The position numbers were made by a program, and so were the translations under genes. This document shows, in pieces, positions 23,052-34,550 of a stretch of DNA of 64,000 bases (the first letter of the stretch is position 1; every line of letters starts with the position of its first letter). The DNA lies in NCBI GenBank assembly GCA_963969495.1, contig OZ018323.1, positions 69,341,920-69,405,919 of the forward strand. Direction: 5' to 3'. This DNA is from Ceratothoa steindachneri. Its lineage: Eukaryota > Arthropoda > Malacostraca > Isopoda > Cymothoidae. The notes under the pieces are model-generated. The model did no database searches. It was not told the DNA's origin and saw only the letters and a list, made by a program, of their open reading frames with translations.

Positions 23052-24145
23052 ATATTTTCCTTATATATTTGCAATTGCCCCCCACGCCTTGTTTCTGTTT
23101 ACATCAATTTTCAAATCTTCTTATGGATATATTTTTAGTTACCAAGGATTCATTCTTGTTCCTGGATGGGGCAGTATGGTTGTTCTGGTAGGCTGCAAAA
23201 TGCGTTTTTGTATATATTTAACTAAGAGTTAATTAATGAGGTACAGACAAAGGTCGTTTTCGCCCGGATTGGCTCTTTACATTTAACCTTTTTTATTATT
23301 CGCCATTATGTACTTAGAGGGGGGGGGGTAAAAGAGATGCGTACGCTCTCCATAACTACTACTAGCATAATTGCCTCCTTTGCTTACCCAGATATACATA
23401 CAAATTTTAACTTCTCCTTACTTCACCACTTTTTTTAAACCTTGATAAGATGAAGTGTCACTGACGTAGATCCGGCAAGAATCATCATTACCAACACCTT
23501 TCGCACGTGTGGTTGGCGCGCATCAACCAATGTCGAGATGACTGGACAGGGTCCACGTTCAAAGAAAGAAGATAGTCGGGTGCCCGTCTTCCTAAGGCAA
23601 CGACCACTATCTGGGCATAGCCAATATATACGACCCGCACCGTAAGACGGAGTAAGTGTTCTTCCCTCCCAATAACACGGGATGGGTGGTGTACAACCTA
23701 AACCCGGGGGAGGACGGCACGCCTTCCCGATTCTGGAACCCCAAAAGAAACTGGTGATTTTCTGGCAATTTGTTTTTTTTTACCTTTTTTCAAATTCCCA
23801 CTATCTTTTTTTTTCAAGACTGTTTAGACCCAAGGAAGGGTGAAAGAGGTCGTTAAACGTTATAAAAAAGATCAAATAACCCTCCCCCCCCCGATATTTT
23901 CAGTGTCTTGACCAAGGCCTCGAAATAGTTATTTTATTTTTTAAGAGCGCAATAGCTACGAGGCTGTTTCACGCAGAAAGTTAATAGGAAGACAAGAAAG
24001 TGATCATCTGTATTAAACTAGGGTATTTGAGTAGGTTGTGCTGAGCAATATTCGATATTTTAGTGATCAGGTTGCTCATTACTGAAAATTTTGAGACCGG
24101 TTAAAATGGCGTTTCTGAGTGATGGGGGTATTAAAGTGATACCAG
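23052..24145. other. Unassigned, with a GC-richer patch at 23,450-23,760
   Basis: The patch at 23,450-23,760 is GC-rich compared with its flanks but has no open frame or RNA match that I recognise. Poly-G (23,320) and poly-C (23,885) tracts are present. Confidence 0.4.
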
Positions 24146-24149
24146 CGAA

Positions 24150-25115
24150 GTAGGCGTTCGAGGCTATCGCTAGGTCAGGGTATGGTGTTCGAGGCTAGTG
24201 TGAGTACACTCTGTAGGTTAGGTTAGGTTAGGTTAGGTTTTGGAGAAAGAAACTGGCGCAAACTACTCGCAGAAAGTTTTTCGGATCTTGTAACAATGTA
24301 GCATCCCAATGGTTTTTCGACCCTAATATAACTTAAACTAAATAAACCTAATCCAAACGAACCTAACCTAAACTAACATAGCCTATTTTAGATTAGCTTG
24401 GTTATGTTAGGTTTAGTTGGTTTAGGTTATATTAAGGTCAAAAAAATCTTGGGATGCCTCATCTTTATAAGATACAGATTTACCAATGAGGTATGGCTTC
24501 TATAGTCATTTTAAGCTCTTTAACACACAAAACAAACCCCCCACCATGTGTGAACCCTTTGCACCATGTGTGAACGAAATAAATGGTTGTCTCAAAAGAC
24601 AATTTTGATTCTTCTAATCAAGTGTCCTTTCGCAATCCAACACTGAAATTGCATTGACGCTTATTACAGCGCCAACGGCAACGTAGAGATGCTACTAAAT
24701 GTTTCATAATATGTACATTCTGTAAAGGTGGTGCCCTAACCTAACCTACTTAATTTAACTAAGCCTAACAAAACTTAACCTAATTTAACCTAACTAAGCC
24801 TAACTTAGCTAAACCTAACCAAACTTAACCTAACCTAACTTAACCTAACTAAACCTACCTTAACTAAATCTAACCCAACCAAACTTAACCTAACCTAACT
24901 AAACCTACTCTAACTAAATCTAACCTAACCTAACTTAACCTAAACTAACCTAACGAAAACTAACCAACCTAACTAAACCTAACATCACTTAACTTAACCT
25001 AAACTAACCTAACCAAACCTAACCTAACTTAACCTAAACTAAACTAAGCTAACATAACCTAACCAACGCTTAGCCTAACCTTAACATCGCGATAGCCTCG
25101 AGCGCCTATTCCGCC
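24150..25115. repeat. Telomere-like TTAGG/CCTAA block with inverted border motifs
   Basis: GTAGGTTAGGTTAGGTTAGG at 24,213-24,240 is the arthropod-type telomere word in the G-rich sense. From about 24,325 and especially 24,735-25,080 the C-rich sense (CCTAA and variants) dominates. The outer border GGCGTTCGAGGCTATCGC at 24,157 reappears as its inverse GCGATAGCCTCGAGCGCC at 25,088. A short G-sense patch at 24,400-24,435 shows that it is scrambled. Confidence 0.75.
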
Positions 25116-25302
25116 GCAGGCTCTGTTCCGGGAAACTAGATTATGGTAAACTCGACTGGACTAGGTTAGGTTAAACTAGTGTGGACTAGGTTTAGATAAA
25201 CTAGAATGGAATAGGATTTGACTAAAAAAAACTAGAAATGCTTTGAATTTTGAAGAATTAGAATGCATTCGGTTTTAGAAAATAGAATTGAGTCAAAAAT
25301 AT

Positions 25303-25765
25303 GGGTTTTACCCCCGATTTGCACCATTATTAAGAGTTTATCACTGGTCTGCATTCGCGGTACGGCTTTTACAATCGATATGCGTATCAGTATCGTTTTA
25401 CCACCGAAATTCACTCTAATTGTGGGTTTTACCACCGATATGCACTCTTGTTAGGGTTCTACCATTGATATGCGTATCAATATGGTTTTACCACCGATAT
25501 TCACTCTCATTGCGAGTTTTACCACCGATATGCACTCTGGTTAGGATTCTACAATTAGTCTGCGTATTAATATGGGTTTACCACCGATATTCACTCTTAT
25601 TACGGGTTTTACCACCTATATGCACTATTGTTAGGGTTCCATCATTGATCTGCGTATCAATACGGTTTTACCACCGATATTCACTCTCATTAAGGGTTTT
25701 ACCACCAGTTTGCATTCTTGGTAGGGTTCTACCACCAACTTTCTCTATTAGTATGGTTATTAACC
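25303..25765. repeat. 30-bp minisatellite with 90-bp higher-order unit
   Basis: Three related 30-bp subunits alternate: GGTTTTACCACCGATATTCA..., GGGTTTTACCACCGATATGC..., and GGGTTCTACCATTGATATGC.... The trio repeats about five times. The 30-bp period keeps one plus-strand frame open for 128 codons, but the encoded repeat (VLPPICTLVR) has no known family. Confidence 0.85.
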
Positions 25766-25865
25766 CCCATCTACACTTATTTACTATGCCCTTATTTCTC
25801 ACTTGAGACCTGCTGATTAACGTGGACTCCGAACCACTAAGAATAACAGCCGCCGGGAAGTCGAC

Positions 25866-25982
25866 CCCAATCTCTACTCCATCCTGCGACTTACCACACC
25901 CGATGTGGCTTAACTTGAGTGTGATCGGAAGCGGTGTTCCCACTCTGTCAAACAGTAGCCCATAGACTGAACTAGGTCCTGA
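25866..25982 (-). mobile_element. 5S-rRNA-derived SINE or pseudogene, copy 1
   Basis: On the minus strand the order GGGAACACCGCTTCCGATCA, CAAGTTAAGC, CATCGGGTGTGGTAAGTCGC, AGGATGG follows 5S rRNA through its internal promoter (A box, intermediate element, C box). It carries TCGCAGGATGG where 5S genes have ACTTGGATGG or similar. Homology stops after the C box, and the following sequence is not 5S. The same TCGCAGGATGG variant is in the copy at 60,860, which points to a SINE family rather than two independent 5S pseudogenes. Confidence 0.7.
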
Positions 25983-25984
25983 TT

Positions 25985-27325
25985 ATATCGTTGCTTATAA
26001 AACTAGGCATGACTAGGATTTCGAACAACTAGATTAAAATGGGTTTTAAACTCAGAGTAGACCTGGTTTTCATCATCTAGAGCGGGCTAACTTTTATCAA
26101 GCTCGACTGAAGTAAGGTCAGAATAAGTGTCTGTACTAGGTATCACTAAACACGACTAGAATAGATTAAGATAAACTAGAGTTCTGGTGAAACAAGAACC
26201 AATAGTTCAATTTGGGAGTTTTCATGACCTAATGAGTAACGGCACCGGATTCCTTGAGTACTCCTATTAATACGAAGGATCTCTAGCATTTAAACTTCCT
26301 AGTATGTTGGAAGCTTTATCCAGGTACTAGTATAGTACGTGATGAGATTTGCATCCTCTGTCCGACAATGACCTCTGATAACTAAATAAAACGTGGTGAA
26401 GTTAGTGCGAGTGAGAGTAGATGGTAAGACAATGGTAAGGTGGAACGAAAATTGGTTGGCAAAGGGAGGCAAGTAACTAGGAAAATTGTCTAATCGCTGC
26501 TGTTCGTATATTTATTTTATTGTTTTGTTTATGTTTTTAGGTGTTGAGACTGAAGATAGAAGTCTACGCATATCGAAAGCTACTCCGAATAGGGCTTCCG
26601 ACATACTACGAGTCTACGACGATTTAATCTGCTCCAGATTTCCACACCTGGGTCCTCGGGTTCAATTAAGAGTGAGAGCGGACACAAACGTCAGCGCAAG
26701 GAGGGATCTGGCTACCGAGTGGTTGACGCACTGTGCTTACCCCTGTATTCGGGTGGGTAGATCTTACACTTCTCACCACACACTTCTTTCTTTCCTCTCC
26801 CGTCTTCACAGCACAAAATACACACACACACACACACACACACACTCAAACACACTCTGTTCCAATGAATCCTGCCGATGGGTATCTATATCCACATACC
26901 TCAGACGCGGAATAGGTCCCTCTGCCCCGGGGCGACGAAGGTTCCACCTGAACGCTGTTTGGTGTCAAAGCCGGCCTCAAAGAGGACCGGCTCCTGGTGC
27001 CCTCGGGCCGACCAGCGATTTCCATACTGACCTTTATGTAGATTTATTATCCGTTCGGGGATCCTCCTGGATAAAGGAAGGATTGGCGTCGACTAACTAA
27101 CTAAATGACACAAACAAAATCGGTAATTGTAGGAAACTCCCGCCAATTACCTTAGTTCACCGATTCTGGCGCGTGCGCGCAAGCAATTCCAACCCCATCA
27201 TCATTTGATGCGCATGCGCACATGCAGCAATTCAATTCTAATCCGTCATCACACGCATAACATATTTAAAAAAACTGATCCACAGAGTCCGTCCAAATCA
27301 AAAGGACCGTTGGCGTTAATAAATA
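25985..27325. other. Unassigned, with (CA)n at 26,818-26,844 and a 204-codon open frame
   Basis: The open frame 26,486-27,100 (plus) begins with a hydrophobic stretch (YIYFIVLFMFLG) but crosses a CA microsatellite and repeat-like GC-rich DNA, and has no recognisable domain. TGGCTACCGAGTGGTTGACGC near 26,709 is like a pol III A box, but no B box follows at the right distance. Confidence 0.35.
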
Positions 27326-28670
27326 CAGGGTGTCCCGCAAATCACGCACTATGTCCCGCAGGTGACATCATAGGAAACGTTGAAGTTTAGAGTATTTGTT
27401 CGAAATGCTGTCCGTCGTGCCTCGTACAAATATTGAAACAGATGAACCACTCATCGAGGACACGTCGTAAGATATCATGCGTTTTTTTTCTCTGCGTGTT
27501 GCTGTGATTCTTAATTTAAAAGGAGGCAGTAACTTTACCTTTGCATACACAGTGGCCTTTAAATGACCCTCACAAGTAAAGATTCAGAGTTGAGAGGTTA
27601 AGGCTACGTGGGAGCCTTTAAAAGCTCCACATCGACCAATCCATCCTCCAGTGAACTGTCTGATCAGATATGACTTGTCTTCAACAGCATAATGAATCGG
27701 GGCTCCTTCCTGCTGAAACCACGTATAAATATTATCCCTCAAGATTCAGGATGCTTGGAAACCCCTGGGTATCTAGCATCTCCAGATACCTTTCTTTTGT
27801 GACATCATTGTCAAAGATAAATGGACCAAACAGTCTTTCTTTCTACAAACCACCCAACACAATTACATGTGCAGCCTCCTGCTCTTTCCTGGCGTCATAC
27901 CAGAGAGCGTTCTGAGAATAAAGGTAACGTGTGTTTTAGCAAATAAGTTACCACAAATTAGTGTAAGTGTGTGTGGAGAGGGACAAAACATGTATGATAT
28001 AGATAGAACGAAATCAAAGTGGTGAAAAGAGAAGGTAGTGTAGGAGATTTGCAAATGGATGCAAGGCGCCTGGTGATCAGGTTTATGCAATTAAGTTCAC
28101 CGAACAGGTAAAGGTTGGGGCATCAGAGGAGAGGATGCCGGTGGAAAAGACGAGGTTACAATCCATTTCTGCTAAAGCTGCACTTGCCAAACTGGGACGT
28201 CCTCGCTCAGTTTCTGCAGGAATTGCAATTTAATCAGGGGTCGTCTCCAATTTCAGGATGTGGTGAATGTTGATTTACCCACCCCAATTTTAGCGGACAT
28301 TCAGTGCAGGGATTTCCTCGCACGCGCAGCAAATAGTGCCAATGTGGCAGGACGTGTTGCTTTGTTTCCAAAGGTTTTGGGGGAATCCTGATCGTGGTTT
28401 ATCGCACCAACATCCATTATCATTGAATTTGGTAATCAGTCGTTCAACAATGGTGTGGGAAATTAGGCTTCCACGTGAATGTGGGCGATTTTCATTGTGT
28501 AGCTTTATTACAAATAGCGGGATGATGTCAATCCGTTTTTCTTGGATAAACATCGCTGTGCAGCTGTAGTGCAAACACCAAGATGATCTCAATGCATTCT
28601 TACAAACCCTGCAAAATAAAATCAGGAAATTAACTTTTCCCTCATGAGGCGTGACTTGGGGGACACCCTG
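27326..28670 (-). mobile_element. Mariner-like element with CAGGGTGTCCC ends
   Basis: Ends CAGGGTGTCCCGCAAATCACGC and GCGTGACTTGGGGGACACCCTG, inverted, with TA on each side; 1,345 bp, a full mariner length. The transposase lies on the minus strand. Related ends occur on the small MITE at 31,724 and on the DD41D-spacing element at 37,831. Confidence 0.85.
27370..28600 (-). pseudogene. Mariner-like transposase of the 27-kb element
   Basis: N-terminal pieces from 28,560 downward: QEKRIDIIPLFV, IVERLITKFNDNGCWCDKPRSG (helix-turn-helix and linker), GVGKSTF, LQFLQKLSED. Then after an unrelated-looking stretch at about 27,905-28,110 come GPFIFDN, VTKERYLEMLD, and TWFQQEGAPIHYAVEDKSYL, in which the second catalytic Asp is Glu. 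Next are ALTSQL-IFTCEGHLKATVYAKV (third Asp lost or frameshifted) and the C-terminal DGQHFEQIL. Counting across the damaged region the last two acidic positions are about 41 apart, but the frameshift makes this uncertain. The first Asp is not found. Inactive. Confidence 0.8.
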
Positions 28671-28874
28671 TATATAAAATGAATAAGTAAGTAAATAAGT
28701 ACATAAATCCTAACGCTCTCCACCCCAAAAAATGTGAGGACAACGCGTATTAAACCTCTTATTGATGAATTAAGTCCTTGAAAATCCACTGGTCTCCTTG
28801 ACGCCATCTCAGGTTATAGAACCTAACCTCGCTCCCAGAACTCACCTCCAATTTGAAAACTCCTGTTTTCTACA

Positions 28875-29040
28875 TAGAACCTACCAGCTCCTAAAACGCT
28901 TCCTGTCTCTAGACGCTAGTCCTGGCAACCAAGCACCCCAACATCCTAGAACCCACCAGTTCCTGAACTCTCTCTGTCTCTAGACACTTGTCCAGGTACC
29001 CAAACATCCCAGCATCATAGAACTCACAGGGACTATAATT
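28875..29040. repeat. Degenerate ~75-bp tandem repeat, about 2-3 copies
   Basis: Units start AGAACCTACCAGCTCC (28,876), AGAACCCACCAGTTCC (about 28,949) and AGAACTCACAGGG (about 29,018), with shared CTGTCTCTAGACRCT and CCCAACATC/CCCAGCATC. Confidence 0.7.
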
Positions 29041-29690
29041 AACATCACATAAGTTCCTCTGTTATACAACTTTCTATATATACTAGAACCCATTCAAATA
29101 CCTAGAACCCGCTATTAGTTCTAAGACAGACCTCAAGTCCAAGAACTTCCCGTACATGATATAACCTATAACTCAAGTCCTAGAACTCCCCTTGTCTATC
29201 TATGGACCAAAAGGGAATTCAGCTGCAGCTGACATCTGTAGGATTGCGGCTATATATATATATTCCACACATTTTCACCGCCTCCATCTTCAACACTTTA
29301 TAGATTTTTCCTTACAAACCTTCAGCGGGGGATGGCTGGGTTTTCACTTTGATCGAAAAAAATATCTACGATCGAACCCGGATTGTGAACAAGTCACGAA
29401 TAGCAGATAAGTGTCAGTTGCCCCCTGTTTCACGGGGGGGGGAGGCTTCAATTCCCATTTAAAGACCCCTTTAGAATTCAGAGACCAAGGGAGAAAGTTG
29501 TTTAGCCTCCAAACTCTCGAATTCTTCAACATCTCCTCGTTCAAAGATCACTCCCACAGGTTTCGCCTGTTGGGGCTGGCTGGAGAGAGACTAGCTATTG
29601 GCTTTTTGTAGTTTAGTTAATTGGGGGGTTAGATTGATTGGTTTCTAGCTTGCTTGCTAGTTGATTGATTGTTTGAGTAGTTTTTCGGTT
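29041..29690. other. Unassigned
   Basis: Nothing recognised. A short poly-G tract lies near 29,433. Confidence 0.45.
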
Positions 29691-29694
29691 GCCA

Positions 29695-29845
29695 CTTGCT
29701 TACTATTTGGTCCGTCGATTGACTTGTAGTTTGCTGGTTGGTCGGTTGATTGACTTGTGGCTCGCTGGTTGGTCGGTTGATTGACTTGTAGCTCGCTGGT
29801 TGGTCGCTTGATTGACTTGTAACTTGCTGGTTGGTCGGTTGAGCA
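29695..29845. repeat. 31-bp tandem repeat, about 4.5 copies
   Basis: Unit GTTGATTGACTTGTAGCTCG followed by CTGGTTGGTCG. The 31-bp period rotates through all three frames, so the open frame across it does not indicate a gene. Confidence 0.85.
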
Positions 29846-29934
29846 ACTAACTGGTTGTTTTTTGAGGTGCTTATTGGCTGTCTGGTTCATTGACTGTTTG
29901 GTTGTATAATCCCTTATCATTAGTTCTTCCCAAA

Positions 29935-30190
29935 GAAACAAACAATACAATAGCGAAAAGGAAAGCAAATAACAATCTACATAAGAAACAAAGAGAAGAA
30001 AATGACAAAAACATAAAACAAAGAAAAAGACGTAAATCACAAAACCATAAAAAAAGAGAAAAAATGACGAAACAATAAAACAAAGAAAAGAAAAGCAAAT
30101 GGCGAAATAATGAAACAAAGAGAAGAAAAGCAAATGTTGGAACAATAAAACAAAGAAGAGAGAAGCAAATGACAAAACAATCAAAGAAAG
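29935..30190. repeat. A-rich ~36-bp tandem repeat, about 7 copies
   Basis: Unit approximates AAAACAAAGAGAAGAAAAGC followed by AAATGRCGAAACAAT. The minus-strand F/L/C-rich frames are by-products. Confidence 0.75.
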
Positions 30191-30685
30191 AATATGCACA
30201 GGGAATGTTTTTTGGCGTCTCGAAGCCTGAATCGTAATTGGATAGGGGCTCAAATTGGTGCTCGCAAACGGCCTCTTCAAGTACGCTGAGCGACATTTTA
30301 GAGTATTCTTGAGTAAGAAACATACCTCGAGACACGCAGAAGATTATTATTATTATTAAAAGAGTAAAACAACAAGAGCATCTGCACCCTTGACCAAAAG
30401 TATAAAGCAGCTCTTATAGATTTTTTCTTATTACTTGGAATTTTTCTTATTACTTGGGTATGCCTATGAATGTTTCTGTAGGCTTGCACGCGTTTCCCAT
30501 ACAGCTTTAAACCAAAATAAAAGTACAGGATTTCTTATTACTTTTTTTGAATATCTAAAATGGCGATTCTATTGAAATGTATAAGATTCTGGTATCAGTA
30601 TGCGGGATGTTACAGTCAAAATGTCTTCATATAATGCATCATATTTATGATCAATATAATATTTCATGTCGACAGTATCTGATAA
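30191..30685. other. Unassigned
   Basis: No feature recognised apart from a short (ATT)n tract at 30,340-30,360. Confidence 0.45.
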
Positions 30686-30689
30686 TATG

Positions 30690-31640
30690 TTAGTGGCCAA
30701 AACACTTAACTATACCGTAGAGGAAAGAAGTTTGATACGCACGTTGCACCAGGAGGGCCTCAGCTGTCGACAAATCACCCGGAGGCTCTGCGGATCACAT
30801 TCCGTTGTTGCAGAAGTGTTGGAGAGGATCCGGGAAAATGGAAACATCCAAGAACTATCTCGTTCTTGACGACCCAGGGTCATTACCTAACGTAACAGTA
30901 AGTCTTTGGGTCGATTGAGCTTTCGGAAACGTAAGAAAACCACAGTCCAGCTTCAATATGAATGGACAGAAGGCGGAGAGATTAATGCATCCGTTACAAC
31001 AGTAGGTCGCAGAGTGCTTGCACAAGACCTGAGGTCTTGTAAAGACAGCTACAAGGTATTTATTAACTCTCAGCAGAAGAAGCGTATGCTGGCTTGAATT
31101 CGTGCTCACTAAAACATGGCCATGCGTCAGTAGTGACGTGTCATATGGTGCACAGGGAATGTGCCGCTCTATAATGGTATGGGGGCTGCATGTCAAGTTC
31201 AGGAGTGGGTTGTCTAACCGCTTGTGAAGGCGCCATGAATTCAGAGAAGTATCCAGCAGTCCTGAATGATTACATACTGCCCTTAGCCCGAGACCTCTCC
31301 ATAAATACCCGTAGTATTATTTTCCAGCACGGCAATACCCCATGCTGCTAGACTGCGTCCACCATACCTTGGTTCCAGGAAAGCCATATCAGTCTTCGGG
31401 CAGGAATCTACTGGAAAACCTCTGGAAGGACCTGAAAGAGGCTGTAAGACGTCATCAGCGAGCAACTAAAGGCAAATTTACTGAAGAGTGGGCCGACATC
31501 AGATTCTTCAGGTGTCGCACCCTCGTGAAGAGCGTGCCTCGATGAACAAATGTTCCTATCACTCTTAAAAGATTATCGACGCGGCACTGAACTTCCTGTG
31601 TCAGTTTGGTGTTTCTGCAATTTTCATAAAACTTCAACTG
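30690..31640 (+). pseudogene. Tc1-like transposase relic
   Basis: The N-terminal frame reads LNYTVEERSLIRTLHQEGLSC and RQITRRLCGSHSVVAEVLER (helix-turn-helix). A frameshifted middle gives VTTVGRRVLAQDLRS and RVIWCTGNVPLYNGM (remains of the catalytic core). QHGNTPCC marks the degraded second-Asp site, and NLLENLWKDLKEAVRRHQRA near 31,400 keeps the final Glu, followed by a stop at SVPR. The first aspartate is not recognisable. The terminal repeats are unclear; the MITE at 31,724 lies just downstream. Confidence 0.75.
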
Positions 31641-31723
31641 TTTGTTATATGTTGCTGATGTTATTTATAGGTTTTGTCAAATTTTGTATTTTAAAAATTC
31701 TAGTTGATTGTTTGGGGAAAATA

Positions 31724-31863
31724 CAGGGTGTCCCCCCAAAATGTATACACACTTTAAATAATTGTAATTGTAAATAATTGTAAATTTTGAAAAATGAAAT
31801 GTATTTTAATAAACACCTACTTTATAATTGTTTAAAGTGTGTATATATTTTTGGGGGACACCC
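31724..31863. mobile_element. 140-bp MITE with mariner-type CAGGGTGTCC ends
   Basis: Arms CAGGGTGTCCCCCCAAAATG and its complement (ending GGGGGACACCCT) extend about 45 bp inward (TATACACACTTTAAA / TTTAAAGTGTGTATA). TA lies on each side. No coding content. The ends resemble those of the 27-kb and 37.8-kb mariner elements, which are plausible mobilisers. Confidence 0.8.
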
Positions 31864-31974
31864 TATGTAACTTATTGTTATCTCTTCATCCTTATTTAAC
31901 TGTTATATTCATATTGATATGCAAGCAAATACGTTACGACCATGCAAAAAATCTAATTTCCTAAAATTACCGGG

Positions 31975-33016
31975 GTGTCCGAAAAGTTTTGGCCCTGCTA
32001 TATAATAATGTTCATTATGCTAATATGTTTTAATATCTTGTTCATATATTTGAATTCCTTAGTATTTTACTAAATGGTGTGTAATTAATAAAATGGTATA
32101 TTTTCTAAAATAAGATTTAAACCAATATTTCTTATCTTTTCAGCTTAAATTTATATAAATTCAATATCGTTTTAAATAAGCAACAGGGTTAAAAGTAAAA
32201 AAAAAATACAGATGTACATAGCTAACTTCTCCATAGCCAAGGGTTATCACATGTAGAAATAGCTAAAGAAATAAAATGCTCAACACAAACATCCAAATCA
32301 CTATAAAATGATATCAAATGACCAAAAGCTTTGTATCAATAAAGAGAAGTGGCAGAAAACGTCTTACGACGCCTAGAGAAGACATCTATCATAAAATAAT
32401 GGCAGAAAAATATGTGAACTTTTTGGAGAGTTCAATGAAACTTCAAGTTCTTAAATATCATCAAAACAATTAAAAGGAGACTTAAAGATGAAGGGATGAA
32501 AGGATACGAGACCAGAAAGAAAATTGGACGCATAAACAATGATCGAAAGTTAGAAATGGTTAAAAATACCATTGTTTTTCAAATTTAATAAGTGTAATTT
32601 CATTTAAACATTTCTTGGAGTAAAACTATTTTAACATTTTCTAACAATTTTTGCCTATTTTCAGCACTTCTACGGCTACATATCTTTGAGAGGTGACGAT
32701 TTGGAAAGGAATTTCACCTGTGTGTGGTACCAGCTGTGAAACATAGAGGGGGGTTCTATCATGGTATGCGACGGCAGATCTTCATCAGGCCCAGGAGAGA
32801 TGTTTTATATGCCATGGAAGAATCAACTCAACTTATTCCAGCATGTTGTTACAAGTTTAGGAGCCATCTAATCAAATAATAAGGCCCACAACACACACAC
32901 ACAAAAACTGAACTCATATTGCATCAGGACGGTACTTTATACCATACATCCAAGCACACAAAGAATTGGTTTGTAGAAATAGGTATCAGCCTTATGGAGT
33001 GGCCCCGAAAGAACCC
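31975..33016 (+). pseudogene. Tc1-like transposase relic, truncated by a minisatellite
   Basis: Begins near GGGGTGTCCGAAAAG (31,975), a possible left end. GLSHVEIAKEIKCSTQTSKSL near 32,235 is the first helix-turn-helix, followed by KRSGRKRLTTPREDIYHKIM and IKTIKRRLKDEGMKGYETRKK (second DNA-binding part). The core shows VVPAVKHRGGS, IMVCDGRSSSGPGEM, then LHQDGTLYHTSKHTKNWFVE with the second Asp, and GISLMEWPRKNP. At that point, before the SPDLNPIEN block, the sequence turns into the 57-bp minisatellite, so the final Glu and C-terminus are missing. Confidence 0.8.
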
Positions 33017-34550
33017 GTGTCGGTAGTGTTGGAGGGGCTCCACAGAACCCACAAAACATTAAGAAATAGTAGTAACAAATACAGTGGAGTGGTCCCGACA
33101 AAACCTTCTGAGTAGGGCTGGAAAAAAACAATAAAAAATAGTAATACCAAGTGCTGTGGAGTAGCCCTCACAGAACCTTTATAGATAGTGCTTAAAAAAA
33201 CAGAGAAATAATAATAACAAGTGCTTGGAGTGCCCCCCTCCCACAGAACCCACAAAACAATGAAAAATAGTAATGACAAGTGCTGTGGAGTGTCACCCAC
33301 AGGGCCCTTGGGGATAGGGCTTGAAAAGAAACCCAATAAGAAATAGTAATAACAACTGCTGTGGAGTGGACCCACAAAAATCACCAAGCAATAAGAAAGA
33401 GTAATAATAGTGCCGTGGAGTGGCCCCTACTGAACCCACCGAACAATGAAAAATAGTAATAACAAGTGCCGTGGAGTGGAGCCCACAGAACCCACCAAGC
33501 AATATTAAATAGTAATAACAAGTGCTGTGAAGTGGCGACCACAGAACCAACCAAACAATATGAAATAGTAATAACAAGTGTTGTGGAGTGGCTTCCACAT
33601 AACACACCAAACAATGAGAAAAATTAATAACAAGTGTGTGGAGTGGTCATAGCAGAACCCAGCAAACAATAAAAAATAGTAATAACAAGTGCTGTGGAGT
33701 GGCTTCCACATAACCCACCAAACAATGAGAAAAAGTAATAACAAGTGTGTGGAGTGGTCATAGCAGAAACCAGCAAACAATAAAAAATAGTAATAACAAG
33801 TGCTGTGGAGTGCCCCCCACCCCACACAGAACCCACCAAACAAAAAGAAAAGGTAATAACAAGTGCTCTGGAGTGGCCCCCACAGAAACCACCAAACAAT
33901 AAGAAATAGTAAGAACAAGTGATGTGGAGTGGCCCCCACAGAACTCACCAAACAATAGGAAATAGTAATAAAAAGTGCTGTGGAGTGCCCCCCCCCCCCC
34001 AGAACCCACCAAACAACAAGAAATGGTAATAACAAGTGCTGGGAAGTGACCCCCACAAAACCCACCAAATAATAAGAAATAATAATAACAAGTACTGTGG
34101 AGAGGCCCTCCCCACAGAACCCACCAAACAATAAGAAATAGTAATAAAAAGTGCTGTGGAGTGCCCCCACAGAACCCACCAAACATTAACAAATAGTAAT
34201 AAAATGTGCTGTGGAGTGGCCCCCAACAAAACCCACCAAACAATAAGAAATAGTAATAACAAGCTCTGTGGAGAGCCCCTCCCCCACAGAACCCACCAAA
34301 CAATAAGAAATAGTAACAAAAAATGCTGTGGAGTGCCCCCCACAAAACCCACCGAATAATAAGAAATAGTAATAACAAGTGGTGTGAAGTGGCCCCCTTG
34401 TACCCACCAAACACTAAGAAATAATAATAACAACTGCTGTGAAGTGACCCCCACAAAACCCACCAAATAATAAGAAATAATAATAACAAGTGGTGTGAAG
34501 TGGCCCCCTTGAACCCACCAAACACTAAGAAATAGTAATAACAAGTGCTG
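32994..34550. repeat. ~57-bp minisatellite, about 27 copies
   Basis: Unit approximates ACAATAAGAAATAGTAATAA, then CAAGTGCTGTGGAGTGGCCC, then CCACAGAACCCACCAA. The first copy overlaps Tc1 codons for MEWP (TTATGGAGTGGCCCCGAAAG at 32,993). The period is 19 codons, so long minus-strand frames of YYYFLLFGGFCG type stay open. They change frame at short poly-C indels. Confidence 0.9.

Noticed and set aside
24150..25115. A true chromosome end
   Set aside because: The repeats are degenerate, change orientation and are flanked by ordinary sequence on both sides.
25866..25982. A functional 5S rRNA gene
   Set aside because: Homology covers only the middle of 5S, the ends do not pair, and the C-box region carries a variant shared with another copy.
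26486..27100. 204-codon open frame as a secreted protein gene
   Set aside because: It crosses a CA microsatellite and GC-rich repeat-like DNA, has no domain, and the hydrophobic start alone is weak evidence.
29657..30335. Two long overlapping minus-strand frames rich in F/L/C
   Set aside because: They overlie the A-rich 36-bp and the 31-bp tandem repeats and have no protein-like conservation.
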